Assembly: GCA_026391315.1 (NCBI GenBank)
Contig: JAPLDT010000030.1
Coordinates: 1 to 64,000 of the forward strand
Direction: 5' to 3'
Length of the DNA stretch: 64,000 bases
DNA from: Bacteroidia bacterium
Lineage (GTDB): Bacteria; Bacteroidota; Bacteroidia; Bacteroidales; Prolixibacteraceae
Positions within the stretch are counted from its first letter, which is position 1; the number at the start of each line of letters is the position of its first letter. The position numbers were made by a program, and so were the translations under genes. Shown in pieces: positions 25,920-35,439 of the stretch. The notes under the pieces were generated by a model that saw nothing but the letters and a program-made list of their open reading frames with translations, had not been told where the DNA came from and ran no database searches.

Positions 25920-28208
25920 TTATTTGGCCAATACATCCTTCTCCGGGGCCCATTTCTTTTGCCATGCAGGATATTTGTCCAAAGCCATCTGGGGTGCATA
26001 GGTGTACCAGCCATAACCGCTTCGGCGTTCACGACTGACCTCTGCCATTGCATAGATCATTTTACTGTTGCGGTCACTGAAGAGTGGTCGTTCCGTTTCA
26101 AGTTCGTAAAAACGGGTCCAGATAGGAGGAGCCGTTGAATCAACCACTACGACTTTGTCAATGGTACTGGTTTTCCATTGGGATTTTTCGGGAGGGGCGG
26201 AAACTTCTTTAACTCTTGTATTGTAAATCTTTGATTCACTGAACCATTTCACGGCGCTTTGGACTGCCCCAATAATCCTCCTATCAGGATGGTCCAAACT
26301 CATCAGGAAAAGTACAATCTGGACACTCTCTCCATTGCAAATGCTGGGCATTTCATAGGCTCTGGCCCAGACCGGCTTCAGGTCAAATTCGTTGTGCTGC
26401 TGGCACCAGGCCGTCAACCTGCCTTTACTCACAATCTGGCACTTCAGAATGCACTCCAGACCTTTTTCGTAGGCATTTTTGACCTCTTTCCTCATGTCAT
26501 TGCCAACAAATGCAAACATGGGATCGTTGTCGTTGATATTTTTCAAAGTTTCCATCACCCCAATATAGGCTCCGTCGTTGAAGGTAATGTGGCTACTGTA
26601 GTTTTTCTCTTCCAGCGGGAAATATTGGGGCCAACCACCGTTAGGATATTGAGCCTTGAGCATAAATTTAATTCCCTTCAGGCAGGCTTCCTTGTACTTC
26701 TCTATGGATGTTTGCAGGTACGCCTGCGCAAGATATTTAACATGGGTATAGGTAGTTGAATTGTCGAATGTCGTATGCTGCTGATCCTTGGTTTTGATCA
26801 ACTTTTCAATCTGTTCGCTGGTCAGAATGGCTTGCATATCATAATTCTTTGGCCAGCCACCGTTGTTTCGCTGGTAAAGTAAGATATTGTCGGCAATTTT
26901 TGTTATTTCCGATTCCGGATACATGGGCTGATTGACTGCCGGATTGACAATGTTCCCGTCATCTTTGATACCATACCAGTGGTTCCTGCTATCTGAAAAC
27001 GGGCTCATACTGATGGGAGTGTATTGTTTGTACTCCAGTGATGCCATGATAAACGGTCCGACCCCTTTGGGATCGTTGTCGCGCACCGGCTCATTGACGT
27101 AGTACTCATAAGTTCCGCTTCGATAGGGAGTTCCGCCTAAACCGGCTACCGAGCAACATCCGGTCAGACTGATGGTTCCGTCGTTGTTCTCGCGAATCAG
27201 CTTCCTGACTATTCCGTTGTATCCCTTGAGGGCAGTCTCTTTGTATTCCTGGCTGATGTACCCTTTTCGTACGGCTTTGAACAGGGCATAAACAAACATA
27301 GAAGAGCCGGAAGCCTCAAAATAGTTACCCTGACGATTACCCTGGTCGAGCACCTGGTACCACAATCCTGTGGAAGGATCCTGCCATTTTTTTATTCCCG
27401 CAGCGACCTGATTCAAGATGCCTAACAATTGAGCCCTGCCGGGATGATCCTGTGGTAAAAAATCAAGCACATCTACCAATGCCATGGCGTACCAGCCCTC
27501 GGCCCTACTCCAGAAATTGGGAGAACAGCCTGTTTGAGGATCCGCCCATTTTTGAACTTTACTCTCATCCCAACCATGGTAATTCAATCCTGTAGCGGCA
27601 TTGTAGGTATGTTTGTGAACGGTGACGAACTGATTCACAACATCATCAAAAGCAGTTGTTTCGTTGAATTTGGCTGCGTACTGCGCATAAAAAGGAGCGC
27701 CCATGTACAAACCATCCAGCCACATCTGGTCGGGATATCTCTGTTTGTGCCAGAATCCGCCCTCCCGGGTACGGGGCTGTACCTTCAGTTGGTCCCTCAG
27801 GAATTTGATGGCTTTCAGGTACCGGTCATCCCCGCTTGTCTCGTAAATATCGAAAAGGAATTTTCCGGAGTTCACCGCATCGATGTTGTGCTCATCGGGT
27901 TTGTATCCCATAATCGACCCAGCCGGGTCGATAAAATGGATGGCGTACTTTTCCGCATAGGAATAATAGTTCTGCTGATGGGTTACCTTCCACAACTGAA
28001 CCAGTGACTGGGCAATCAAGCCTTGCGTATAGTTCCAGACAGGTTTGGGGTTAAAGTCAACCGTCCAGGGATCGGGGAATTGTTTGATTTCGGAGTCTGC
28101 CATCCTGACGGCCATTTTGACTCCATCTATTTTCGACTCCTGTGCGGAGAGCTTGCCAATGCAAAATAACAGCAATAACAACTGGACGAGAATCCAATTT
28201 CTCTTCAT
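25920..28208 (-). CDS. Two-domain pectinase: GH105 unsaturated rhamnogalacturonyl hydrolase fused to PL10 pectate lyase
   Basis: The 762-residue protein has a signal peptide (WILVQLLLLLFCIGKLSAQ). Residues about 25-375 form a GH105 (YteR-like) barrel with the catalytic-type HNIDAVNSGKF and MWLDGLYMGAPF aspartates and FWSRAEGWYAMALVDVL. Residues about 415-750 form a PL10 pectate lyase, with NNGGWPKNYD, TFDNSTTYTHVKYLAQAY, YPNGGWPQYFPL and PVWARAYEMPS. The lyase produces 4,5-unsaturated ends that the GH105 domain can remove, so one chain couples production and trimming. The products are substrates for KdgF, KduI and KduD encoded nearby. Confidence 0.93.
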   Translation of the reverse strand: MKRNWILVQLLLLLFCIGKLSAQESKIDGVKMAVRMADSEIKQFPDPWTVDFNPKPVWNYTQGLIAQSLVQLWKVTHQQNYYSYAEKYAIHFIDPAGSIMGYKPDEHNIDAVNSGKFLFDIYETSGDDRYLKAIKFLRDQLKVQPRTREGGFWHKQRYPDQMWLDGLYMGAPFYAQYAAKFNETTAFDDVVNQFVTVHKHTYNAATGLNYHGWDESKVQKWADPQTGCSPNFWSRAEGWYAMALVDVLDFLPQDHPGRAQLLGILNQVAAGIKKWQDPSTGLWYQVLDQGNRQGNYFEASGSSMFVYALFKAVRKGYISQEYKETALKGYNGIVRKLIRENNDGTISLTGCCSVAGLGGTPYRSGTYEYYVNEPVRDNDPKGVGPFIMASLEYKQYTPISMSPFSDSRNHWYGIKDDGNIVNPAVNQPMYPESEITKIADNILLYQRNNGGWPKNYDMQAILTSEQIEKLIKTKDQQHTTFDNSTTYTHVKYLAQAYLQTSIEKYKEACLKGIKFMLKAQYPNGGWPQYFPLEEKNYSSHITFNDGAYIGVMETLKNINDNDPMFAFVGNDMRKEVKNAYEKGLECILKCQIVSKGRLTAWCQQHNEFDLKPVWARAYEMPSICNGESVQIVLFLMSLDHPDRRIIGAVQSAVKWFSESKIYNTRVKEVSAPPEKSQWKTSTIDKVVVVDSTAPPIWTRFYELETERPLFSDRNSKMIYAMAEVSRERRSGYGWYTYAPQMALDKYPAWQKKWAPEKDVLAK

Positions 28209-28252
28209 GGTTTAATCGAATAAGTTTGTTAGTTCAATAATCCAATAACCCC

Positions 28253-28357
28253 TTAAAAAATGGAGAAAATCAAAAACGTGAGAATGATCGTTATAATAAC
28301 TGTCATTCCAACAATTATCCAGTTCACTCTTTTAAGTTTCCTGCTTGTCTCTTTCAT
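28253..28357 (-). CDS. Possible 34-residue membrane peptide overlapping the sensor gene end
   Basis: In another frame across the end of the sensor-propeller gene, ATG at 28357 opens 34 codons that encode a basic start (MKETSRKLKRVNW) and one strong transmembrane helix (IIVGMTVIITIILTFLIFSI). It ends 44 nt before the GH105-PL10 start codon. It may be a small membrane protein, or the remnant of the sensor's membrane anchor put out of frame. Confidence 0.3.
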   Translation of the reverse strand: MKETSRKLKRVNWIIVGMTVIITIILTFLIFSIF

Positions 28358-29387
28358 CAATTTTCAGGTTCAGTCCCTGGCGGGTACCAATCCACAAATT
28401 TCCCTTGGCATCCTTGGAGATACAAAGAACTGAATTGTTGACAAGGCTCTTCTGCTCCCTGTCGTCATGGAAATATTTTGCAATGACCCCTTTGAGGTTG
28501 TCATACAGGTACAACCCACCCCTCGTACCGATCCAGAACTTTCCGTTTGGATCTTTCGTAATAGCCCTCACGGTACGGCTTCGGTCATTCTCTGGATCGA
28601 TTGGGATGGACTTAACTTCAAGAGAAGCCGCATTTACTTTAAATAACCCGAAAGTATAAGTCCCGACCAGCACTGTTCCATCCTGATCAGATAATATCTC
28701 CCAAATTTCATCATTGGAGAAATTTTCCGGTAATTTTAACTGTTCAGCTTGGTTTGTCTGAGGATGATAGATGTATGCACCTCTGTTGGTGCCAATCCAT
28801 ATCTTCCCGGAATAATCAGTGCGAATCACCCTGAAATATTCCGAAAAATCCTGAAGATTGGCCGGTTTTATGGTCGTTAGCTTATTCCCTTTTTCAATCC
28901 GGTAGAGATTGGTCTCTGTGCCAACCCACAGATTTCCATCATGATCCTCCATAATAGAGGTAACTGATACATCTTTGAGCGGGGCAGAATCACCATGGTA
29001 AAAAATGTGTTGAAAAGTTTCCTTCTCCTTGTCAAATTTGTTGAGTCCGCCATCCTCTGTCCCGATGTACAACTGCCCTTTGCTGTCCTCGTATATAACC
29101 CGAACAAGATTCCCCTTCAAGCTGGTCGAATCGTCCGGATCATTTTTGAACACAGTAAACCGATACCCGTCGAACCGGCATACTCCCTGGGAAGTACCAA
29201 TCCACATCCAGCCTTTGCTGTCCTGTAAAACACAATGAATCTGATTATTGGAAAGACCGTGCTCTTGCGAGAAAAGATCGAAGCTGAGGTTGTTAACAAC
29301 TTCGATTGCTTTGGAATTCAGAATTGAAAGTGCAAAAAGAGCCTGAAACACCAGTAGATAACAAAAAAGAAGGTGCTTTCTTGACAT
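28332..29387 (-). CDS. Truncated hybrid two-component sensor: periplasmic Reg_prop propeller only
   Basis: From ATG at 29387 (an earlier in-frame ATG precedes the signal peptide) the protein is 351 residues. A signal peptide leads into about seven Reg_prop blades with repeated WIGTxxG(L/V)xRFD motifs (MWIGTSQGVCRFDGYRF, LYIGTEDGGLNKFD, LWVGTETNLYRI, FWIGTRGGLYLYD). Full HTCS regulators have about 14 blades, a Y_Y_Y domain, a membrane helix, a kinase and an AraC-type effector, in some 1300 residues. All of that is missing after the stop at 28332. It sits among pectinase genes, where an intact HTCS would be expected. It is either a broken regulator or a free periplasmic binding protein. Confidence 0.8.
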   Translation of the reverse strand: MSRKHLLFCYLLVFQALFALSILNSKAIEVVNNLSFDLFSQEHGLSNNQIHCVLQDSKGWMWIGTSQGVCRFDGYRFTVFKNDPDDSTSLKGNLVRVIYEDSKGQLYIGTEDGGLNKFDKEKETFQHIFYHGDSAPLKDVSVTSIMEDHDGNLWVGTETNLYRIEKGNKLTTIKPANLQDFSEYFRVIRTDYSGKIWIGTNRGAYIYHPQTNQAEQLKLPENFSNDEIWEILSDQDGTVLVGTYTFGLFKVNAASLEVKSIPIDPENDRSRTVRAITKDPNGKFWIGTRGGLYLYDNLKGVIAKYFHDDREQKSLVNNSVLCISKDAKGNLWIGTRQGLNLKIDERDKQET

Positions 29388-29510
29388 AATGTGCTGGTTC
29401 AATTTCCCAATTAGGATGTTAACAAACATTCTTTGCGCTATTTTATTTCAGCACAGGCTAAAATACATATTTTCATGTATCTAACCCTTATAGATTCCTA
29501 TGTTTTCCAA

Positions 29511-29547
29511 CAACTGACGGGGTGACTCTGAGTCACCCCGTCAGTTG
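29511..29547. repeat. 37-nt perfect hairpin (TGACGGGGTGACTC family)
   Basis: CAACTGACGGGGTGACTC and its reverse complement flank a 1-nt centre. The same core occurs at 52496-52530. This one lies between the stop of the DUF4350-like gene and the start of the sensor gene, so it could end the upstream transcript. Confidence 0.8.
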
Positions 29548-29611
29548 TTGATGCGAATCGTTGGAAAGCCGCAAATTCAAAGGCCTTCGGAAGAATTATT
29601 GGAATAGAAAC

Positions 29612-30418
29612 CTATTTTGCTTTTCTGGCATTTTTCAATAGGTAATCTGTGTAATTTTCAGCCGCCTTCAGGTTCTCAAAATCGGCGGGTAACATCTTGT
29701 GATCAATGTATTCGTTGTAGATCCATGGATCCCCGATGGCAACCACCAATCCTTTGCCTACTTTGCTTTCCGCCATAAAGACAATTCCATTTTCTGTCAG
29801 AATCGGTTTTGCAGGGCTTTTTAACTGAAAGGAGGAGATCTCCTTCATGTATATTTTAGAAACACCTTTGAAGATCGGATGATCTGGAAAAGAGGTAAAT
29901 GCGCCCATATCCCATTTCCGATTGAGCACCGGATGCAGACTGACATGATTGAAATAGATGCCAAACTCGGTCGCCAGCTGATTGAGATGGGTAAATTCAC
30001 AGTTGGGGGCATCGTTGGCCATCAGAACCAGCACACCACCCTTTTCAACCCATTTTTTGATGGCTTTGATATCATCTGCAAGGATGTAATTTGGCGACTT
30101 CGACTCAGTCGTAGTGTCCGGATCAACGATGATGTAAACATCCAGGTTCGCCAGATTTTTTGACGTTGCAGCGCTTTCCAGCGTTGAAAGTGTTGCCCCC
30201 CTCTTCGTAAACAGCTCTCCCCATTGGGAATAGCCACTGTTCTCTGTATCTGCCCACAGATAGTGGAAGGGTTGGCCTTTGGCATTTGTCTCCCTGTTGT
30301 ACCAATGGTCGAGCCCGACAACCTGGGCATTAGATGTTATTGGAGAAATAAAAAGCATCAGCAACATCGCTATTGCAAGGCTACTGAAAATAGACTGTCG
30401 TTTGCCAAAATTCTTCAT
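29612..30418 (-). CDS. Secreted DUF4350/GATase-like protein of the pectin locus
   Basis: The 268-residue protein has a signal peptide ending near SPITSNAQ, then a Rossmann-like fold with DVYIIVDPDT, a VEKGGVLVLMANDAPN segment and FMAESKVGKGLVVAIGDPWIYNEY. Proteins of this kind are found with GH105/GH88 rhamnogalacturonyl hydrolases in Bacteroidota, sometimes as a C-terminal domain of them. No catalytic Cys-His-Glu triad of a true amidotransferase is evident, so the function is unknown, possibly sugar binding. It is the first gene of the minus-strand pectin cluster. Confidence 0.65.
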   Translation of the reverse strand: MKNFGKRQSIFSSLAIAMLLMLFISPITSNAQVVGLDHWYNRETNAKGQPFHYLWADTENSGYSQWGELFTKRGATLSTLESAATSKNLANLDVYIIVDPDTTTESKSPNYILADDIKAIKKWVEKGGVLVLMANDAPNCEFTHLNQLATEFGIYFNHVSLHPVLNRKWDMGAFTSFPDHPIFKGVSKIYMKEISSFQLKSPAKPILTENGIVFMAESKVGKGLVVAIGDPWIYNEYIDHKMLPADFENLKAAENYTDYLLKNARKAK

Positions 30419-30533
30419 AAGATATATTTTTAAAAAATTTTAAAGGTGTCTGGTTGAAAATGCTAAAAAGCAAATTTAGTGGTTTCTATCATAACTTTAA
30501 CTTAGGGTCCGTTCCGAGAAGACAAAAAAAAAA

Positions 30534-30628
30534 TGCCACAAAGTCACCAAAGCACAAAGGAGATTCACAAAGATTTAGGTCAACAATATATTCTTTGTGA
30601 TATCTTTGCGTCTTAGTGACTTTGTGGC
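30534..30628. repeat. Inverted repeat of CACAAAG words in a divergent promoter region
   Basis: The left arm at 30534-30572 has GCCACAAAGTCACCAAAGCA-type words and the right arm at 30592-30628 the complementary CTTTGTG and GTGACTTTGTGGC. It lies between two divergent start codons, so it is not a simple gene-end terminator. Confidence 0.75.
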
Positions 30629-30698
30629 AGAAAAAGGTTTTTCTATGTGGGTTCAACTGATAAAAGGAGAAAATAAAATTTATAATTGTGTCAATGGA

Positions 30699-30729
30699 TT
30701 GACATGTTTTGAATAATTTATTATCTTTG
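30699..30729 (+). promoter_or_regulatory. Bacteroidota-type promoter of the AAA ATPase gene
   Basis: TTG at 30699-30701 and the consensus -7 box TATCTTTG at 30722-30729 are 20 nt apart. The ATPase start codon is 21 nt further on. Confidence 0.7.
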
Positions 30730-30750
30730 CATTCATATAAATGAGTTTCT

Positions 30751-31944
30751 ATGGAAAAACTGACACAAAAATTTTACGAAAAATACGCTTCAGTTCAGAC
30801 AGAAATTGTGCGTGATTTTATTGATGAAATTGATTGGTCAAACAGGGTCATAGGTATCAAAGGAAGCAGGGGTGTCGGAAAAACAACTCTGGTTTTGCAA
30901 TATATTAAGCAAAACTATGCTCCTGACAACAGCGTTCTTTATGTGTGCCTGGACAATTTGTACTTTTCGGAGAATAAGCTTTACGATTTGGCAGATGTGT
31001 TTTATAAAAAAGGAGGAACGCTATTGGCCATCGACGAAGTTCACAGATATGCCAATTGGACAACCGAGATAAAGAATATTTACGATGACATGTCTGAACT
31101 GAAAATAATATTTACCGGTTCGTCCTTATTACACTTAAGACAGTCGAAAGCTGATTTGAGCCGAAGAGCAGTAGTTTATGAAATGCCGGGACTTTCGTTC
31201 AGGGAATATTTGCATTTCCAAACCAATATTAAGTTACCCTTACTCAGCCTTGAGGAGATACTGAGCAATCATATTCAGATATCCGTGGAACTCATTCAAA
31301 GAATAAAACCTCTTGCTTTTTTCGAAGCTTATCTGAAATATGGATATTACCCTTTTTTCAAAGAAAATTTGTCATCCTTTCACCAAAAACTCAACGAAAT
31401 AATATTGACAGTGCTGGAAGTTGATATTCCTCAGTTTGCATCAATTCAAACTTCAAACATTATTTATCTGAAAAAATTATTGCGAATTATTAGCAGCTCA
31501 GTTCCTTTCAAACCCAATATGAACGGTCTTAGTTCGCGGACAGGAATAAGCTTAAATACGATGAAAACTTATATCAGTCTGCTCAACGATGCCCAGTTGG
31601 TTCAGTTACTTTATGTGCCTAAGAAAGGAATAAACAGCCTCAACAAGCCTGAAAAGATTTATCTAAACAATTCAAATCTGATGTACAGTCAGGGTGAGGG
31701 GAATGTAAATATTGGAAATATCAGGGAGACATTCTTCTTTAATCAGCTGAATGTGAAATATAAAGTAAATGCATCTAAGGAGGCAGATTTTCTTGTTGAG
31801 GATAAATACACTTTTGAAACAGGAGGAAAGAACAAACAGACCAAACAAATAAAAGATGTGCAAAATTCATATGTAGTAAAAGATAATATTGAAATAGGCT
31901 CTGACAATATTATTCCTCTCTGGATGTTTGGTTTTTTGTACTAA
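30751..31944 (+). CDS. AAA_14/DUF4143-family ATPase
   Basis: The 397-residue cytoplasmic protein has a Walker A motif (GSRGVGKTTLVLQY, residues about 39-52), Walker B (LLAIDEVHRY) and a sensor segment IIFTGSSLLHL, followed by a DUF4143-like C-terminal region with TGISLNTMKTYISLLNDAQLVQLL. These ATPases are abundant and often laterally transferred in Bacteroidota; their cellular task is not established. The gene interrupts a run of carbohydrate genes and has its own promoter, so it is likely a recent arrival. Confidence 0.87.
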   Translation: MEKLTQKFYEKYASVQTEIVRDFIDEIDWSNRVIGIKGSRGVGKTTLVLQYIKQNYAPDNSVLYVCLDNLYFSENKLYDLADVFYKKGGTLLAIDEVHRYANWTTEIKNIYDDMSELKIIFTGSSLLHLRQSKADLSRRAVVYEMPGLSFREYLHFQTNIKLPLLSLEEILSNHIQISVELIQRIKPLAFFEAYLKYGYYPFFKENLSSFHQKLNEIILTVLEVDIPQFASIQTSNIIYLKKLLRIISSSVPFKPNMNGLSSRTGISLNTMKTYISLLNDAQLVQLLYVPKKGINSLNKPEKIYLNNSNLMYSQGEGNVNIGNIRETFFFNQLNVKYKVNASKEADFLVEDKYTFETGGKNKQTKQIKDVQNSYVVKDNIEIGSDNIIPLWMFGFLY

Positions 31945-32044
31945 AATTGGCAACCCAGAAGTTTGTTCTTCATGACTTAATCTCATCATCCAAGAAGACG
32001 GAACTAATAAAAAGATTGGATATTCACTCAAACAAAACTGAATT

Positions 32045-34012
32045 ATGAAAAAAACCTACTCTGTTTTGAAGTCCCTGATTTTGGTCTGCATTCTTCTTGC
32101 AACCCTATATCCGGCGAAAGCCGAATTGACAAATAAGGAGAGGAACATTCTTGCCAACAAGGCAAAAGAGATTGATTTGGCAAAATCATTGATCACAGAC
32201 AACTCCTGGAACAAGTTTCCGGACTATAAAAACCGTGCGTTTTGGGACAAACTGCCCGACAACATCCGGCAGGAATATATCTCCAAGGCAGAGGGATACC
32301 TAACTTACAACTGGCCTGTGGTAAAGGCGACGGATTATCTCGAATATATCCGTTCGGGTGATAGAAGGCAAGGCGCTTACTCCGCCTGCAGCAGTGCCCT
32401 TACAACGCTGGTAATGGGAGAACTCATCGAAGGGAAAGGTCGGTTTACCGACCAAATTATCAATGCCGTATGGTATTTCAGCGAACAGACATGGTGGGGC
32501 TGGTCGGCACATCTCGGCGCTCAAAAGGCAGGATCGGGATTGCCGGATGTTAATGATCCGGTAGTTGACCTTGGGGTTGGTGAAATTACAAGCAATCTAT
32601 CCTGGACCCTCTATTTGTTCAAAGCAGAATTTGACAAAGTTCATCCTTTGATTTCCAAAAGATTAAAACAGGAGATTACCAACAAATCGCTGAAACCCTA
32701 TTTCGAGCGGGACGACTTTGGCTACATGGGCTTCAAAGGCGGCCGTCCCAACAACTGGAATCCCTGGATCAACTACAACATGCTGAACAGTTATCTTCTG
32801 ATCGAGAGCGATCCTGTTAAGAAGGTGGCAGAGGTTCAGAAAATTATCAATTCACTGGACAAATTTCTGAACGGCTATTCCGATGATGGCGGATGCGATG
32901 AAGGCCCATCTTACTGGGGCGCCGCCGGGGCCCTCTTGTATGAGAGTCTGGATGTGCTGAAAACGGTTACAGGAAATAAATTCGATGTCTATGACAATCA
33001 GCTCGTTCAAAACATTGGCAAATATTTCTACAAAGTAAACATTCATGCGCCCTACTTTATCAATTTCGCCGATGCGGATGCTACAACAGGAGGAAGCCCT
33101 GCAATTGTCTATCGGTATGGAAAAGCCATCAAGGATCCGCAAATGCAGCAGTTTGGAGCTTACCTGGCCAAACTTGGCGGTTGGGGCGAACATAGTTTGG
33201 GCGGCAAAATCGGCGACCAGATCAAGAATTTAGGTATGCTGGATGAAATCAAAAATGCGCAGGCAGCAGAAGCGCTGGTGGCAGATTTCTGGTTACCCGA
33301 TACCGAAGTAGCCGGAGCCAGGGACAAAGAGGGAAGCTTCAAGGGTTTCTTCTTCGGTGCCAAAGGCGGTTTTAATGCGGAAAGTCACAACCACAATGAT
33401 GTCGGCTCATGCGTAATGTACTTCGATGGCAAACCCTGCCTGATCGATGTTGGTCGCGAGGAGTACAATGCGAAAACATTCAGTTCAAGACGATACGAAA
33501 TCTGGACGATGCAGTCCAAATATCACAATCTTCCGGTAATCAATGGCATAGACGAGAAAGACGGTGCTAAATTCAAGGCCAAAGATTCCAAATTCGTAGC
33601 TAATGCAAAATCAGCAACCTTCTCGACGGAGATTGCCGGAGCCTATCCGAAAGAGGCCCAGGTTAAAAGCTGGCTCCGCAGTTATACTTTGACCAGAGGT
33701 AAGAGCTTTAAAATCAGTGACAAATTCGAATTAACCGGTTTAGCCAATTCGACAAGCTCCAACCTGATTACCTATTGCAAAGTCACTGAAATTAAACCCG
33801 GACTATTGAAATTTGAGGGAGATGGTTTTGTGCTTAACATGAGCTACAACGCCAAAGTAGTGAAACCCAAAATCGAATTCAGGGAGATAAAAGACAAATC
33901 CCTGGTAAGATACTGGCCCAATGGCATTACCCGGGTCGTACTCGAATTCATCAATCCCGGCATGAAAGGTAGTCAGGAGATTGTTTTCAGCGAAAGGTTG
34001 CATGGGTTCTGA
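32045..34012 (+). CDS. Secreted heparinase II/III-like polysaccharide lyase
   Basis: The 655-residue protein has a signal peptide (LILVCILLATLYPAKA), an alpha-toroid domain to about residue 370 with NNWNPWINYNML and DDGGCDEGPSYWGAAG, and a heparinase II/III beta-sandwich with AESHNHNDVGSCVMYFDGKPCLIDVG. The Asn, His and Tyr residues typical of uronate eliminases are in these motifs. It probably cleaves an uronic-acid polysaccharide by beta-elimination. The next gene, 38 nt on, is a PL6 lyase, suggesting that the two attack the same or related uronate chains. Confidence 0.85.
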   Translation: MKKTYSVLKSLILVCILLATLYPAKAELTNKERNILANKAKEIDLAKSLITDNSWNKFPDYKNRAFWDKLPDNIRQEYISKAEGYLTYNWPVVKATDYLEYIRSGDRRQGAYSACSSALTTLVMGELIEGKGRFTDQIINAVWYFSEQTWWGWSAHLGAQKAGSGLPDVNDPVVDLGVGEITSNLSWTLYLFKAEFDKVHPLISKRLKQEITNKSLKPYFERDDFGYMGFKGGRPNNWNPWINYNMLNSYLLIESDPVKKVAEVQKIINSLDKFLNGYSDDGGCDEGPSYWGAAGALLYESLDVLKTVTGNKFDVYDNQLVQNIGKYFYKVNIHAPYFINFADADATTGGSPAIVYRYGKAIKDPQMQQFGAYLAKLGGWGEHSLGGKIGDQIKNLGMLDEIKNAQAAEALVADFWLPDTEVAGARDKEGSFKGFFFGAKGGFNAESHNHNDVGSCVMYFDGKPCLIDVGREEYNAKTFSSRRYEIWTMQSKYHNLPVINGIDEKDGAKFKAKDSKFVANAKSATFSTEIAGAYPKEAQVKSWLRSYTLTRGKSFKISDKFELTGLANSTSSNLITYCKVTEIKPGLLKFEGDGFVLNMSYNAKVVKPKIEFREIKDKSLVRYWPNGITRVVLEFINPGMKGSQEIVFSERLHGF

Positions 34013-34050
34013 AAATATCCCATAACAAAAAATAAAATCAGTCAATTAGA

Positions 34051-35439
34051 ATGAATAAAAAGATAAGGAACATTCTTTTTACAGGCTTGATGCTCTTGCT
34101 AACCGGTTCTGCCGCTCTTTTGTTTGCGCAAAAAGTCACAGTCTCTTCACTGAATGCCTTAAGTGAAGAGATTAGCAAAGCAAAGGCCGGGATAACGATA
34201 GTAGTTGAGGATGGGGTTTATATTACGGAAACACCCATCCTGATAGAGAAACAGGGCACTTTGGACCAACCAATTTTGATAAAGGCAGCAACCATAGGTG
34301 GTGTTGAAATAAGGGGAACAGGAGGATTTGTCATTGGAGGTTCTTCCCAATACATCCATATTTCAGGGTTCAAATTCACCCATGAAGCAGGAAAAACAAA
34401 GATCCAAGCAGGTGCAAATTTCTGCCGTATTACCCGCAATATCTTCGAATGTACAGGGAAAGGAGCCTATCTTACCGTTTCCGGGAATGATAACCAAATA
34501 GATCACAACACTTTCCAAAATAAATTCGCGGAAGGCCAAATGCTCTCCGTGCAGGGTCCGGGAAGCAGTGAAATGGCCCAGCGCACCTGGATACACCACA
34601 ACTATTTCTACAATTTCAAGGAGACCGCCAACAATTGCGGATCAATACAGGTAGGATTGAGCGGGAGAAGCCTCTCCCCTTCCCATACCCTCGTCGAATA
34701 CAACCTTTTCAGCCAAACCAGGGGAGAGAATGAGAATATCTGTAACAAATCATGCGACAATATTTACCGGTACAACACATTTGGAGAGGGCGTCAGTGAG
34801 CTGTCGCTGCGGCATGGTAATCGTTGTCAGGTCTATGGCAATTATTTTATCGGATCGGAGGGCATCCGCTTCTATGGTCATAACCACAAAATTTTTAGCA
34901 ACTATTTCGAAAAGTGCAATCCTGCCATCAACATTGGAAATGGCGACGGAATCGTACCCAAAGACAAACTCACCTCGCACGACCGGCCGGATACGGTTTT
35001 TATCGGCTTTAACACCTTGTACAACAACACAAGAAATGTGATCATGCAGGGGAGAAAAAACGGACTGGGAGCTACCAGTATTGTGGTTGCCAACAACATC
35101 ATCCAGGGCGGTAATGTCGCGGCAAAGATTGACGGAGAGATCGTTCATCCAACCTGGGAGGGAAATATAATCTGGAAAACGGAGGGGATTGGTTCAATTC
35201 CAGCCGGTGGTTATACAGAAGCTGATCCGTTATTGATACCGGGAGTCAAAGAAGCGGCCCATCTCCAAAGCAAGAGTCCGGCCATTGGGGCATCAAGAGT
35301 CAACTATCCTTTTGTTGCAGTCGACATTGATGGTCAGGCCCGTAAATCAAAATTAGATATCGGCGCGGATCAATCGCAGAAAGGCAAAATTTTGAATCAC
35401 ATTCTCTCGGTAGAAGAGGTTGGGGCCAGTGCAAAATAG
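34051..35439 (+). CDS. Secreted PL6-family (chondroitinase B/alginate lyase-like) lyase
   Basis: The 462-residue protein has a signal peptide (LFTGLMLLLTGSAALLFAQ) and a single right-handed beta-helix. PL6 signatures are RTWIHHNYFYNF, ENENICNKSCDNIYRYNTF with the catalytic Lys, and LSLRHGNRCQVYGNYF with the catalytic Arg. Family members cleave alginate or dermatan-type chains. It lacks the second beta-helix domain of the two-domain PL6 enzymes. It is co-transcribed with the preceding heparinase-like gene. Confidence 0.88.
   Translation: MNKKIRNILFTGLMLLLTGSAALLFAQKVTVSSLNALSEEISKAKAGITIVVEDGVYITETPILIEKQGTLDQPILIKAATIGGVEIRGTGGFVIGGSSQYIHISGFKFTHEAGKTKIQAGANFCRITRNIFECTGKGAYLTVSGNDNQIDHNTFQNKFAEGQMLSVQGPGSSEMAQRTWIHHNYFYNFKETANNCGSIQVGLSGRSLSPSHTLVEYNLFSQTRGENENICNKSCDNIYRYNTFGEGVSELSLRHGNRCQVYGNYFIGSEGIRFYGHNHKIFSNYFEKCNPAINIGNGDGIVPKDKLTSHDRPDTVFIGFNTLYNNTRNVIMQGRKNGLGATSIVVANNIIQGGNVAAKIDGEIVHPTWEGNIIWKTEGIGSIPAGGYTEADPLLIPGVKEAAHLQSKSPAIGASRVNYPFVAVDIDGQARKSKLDIGADQSQKGKILNHILSVEEVGASAK

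Noticed and set aside
29612-30418. Active class I glutamine amidotransferase
   Set aside because: The fold resembles the family, but no Cys nucleophile elbow or His-Glu pair is visible in the expected places.
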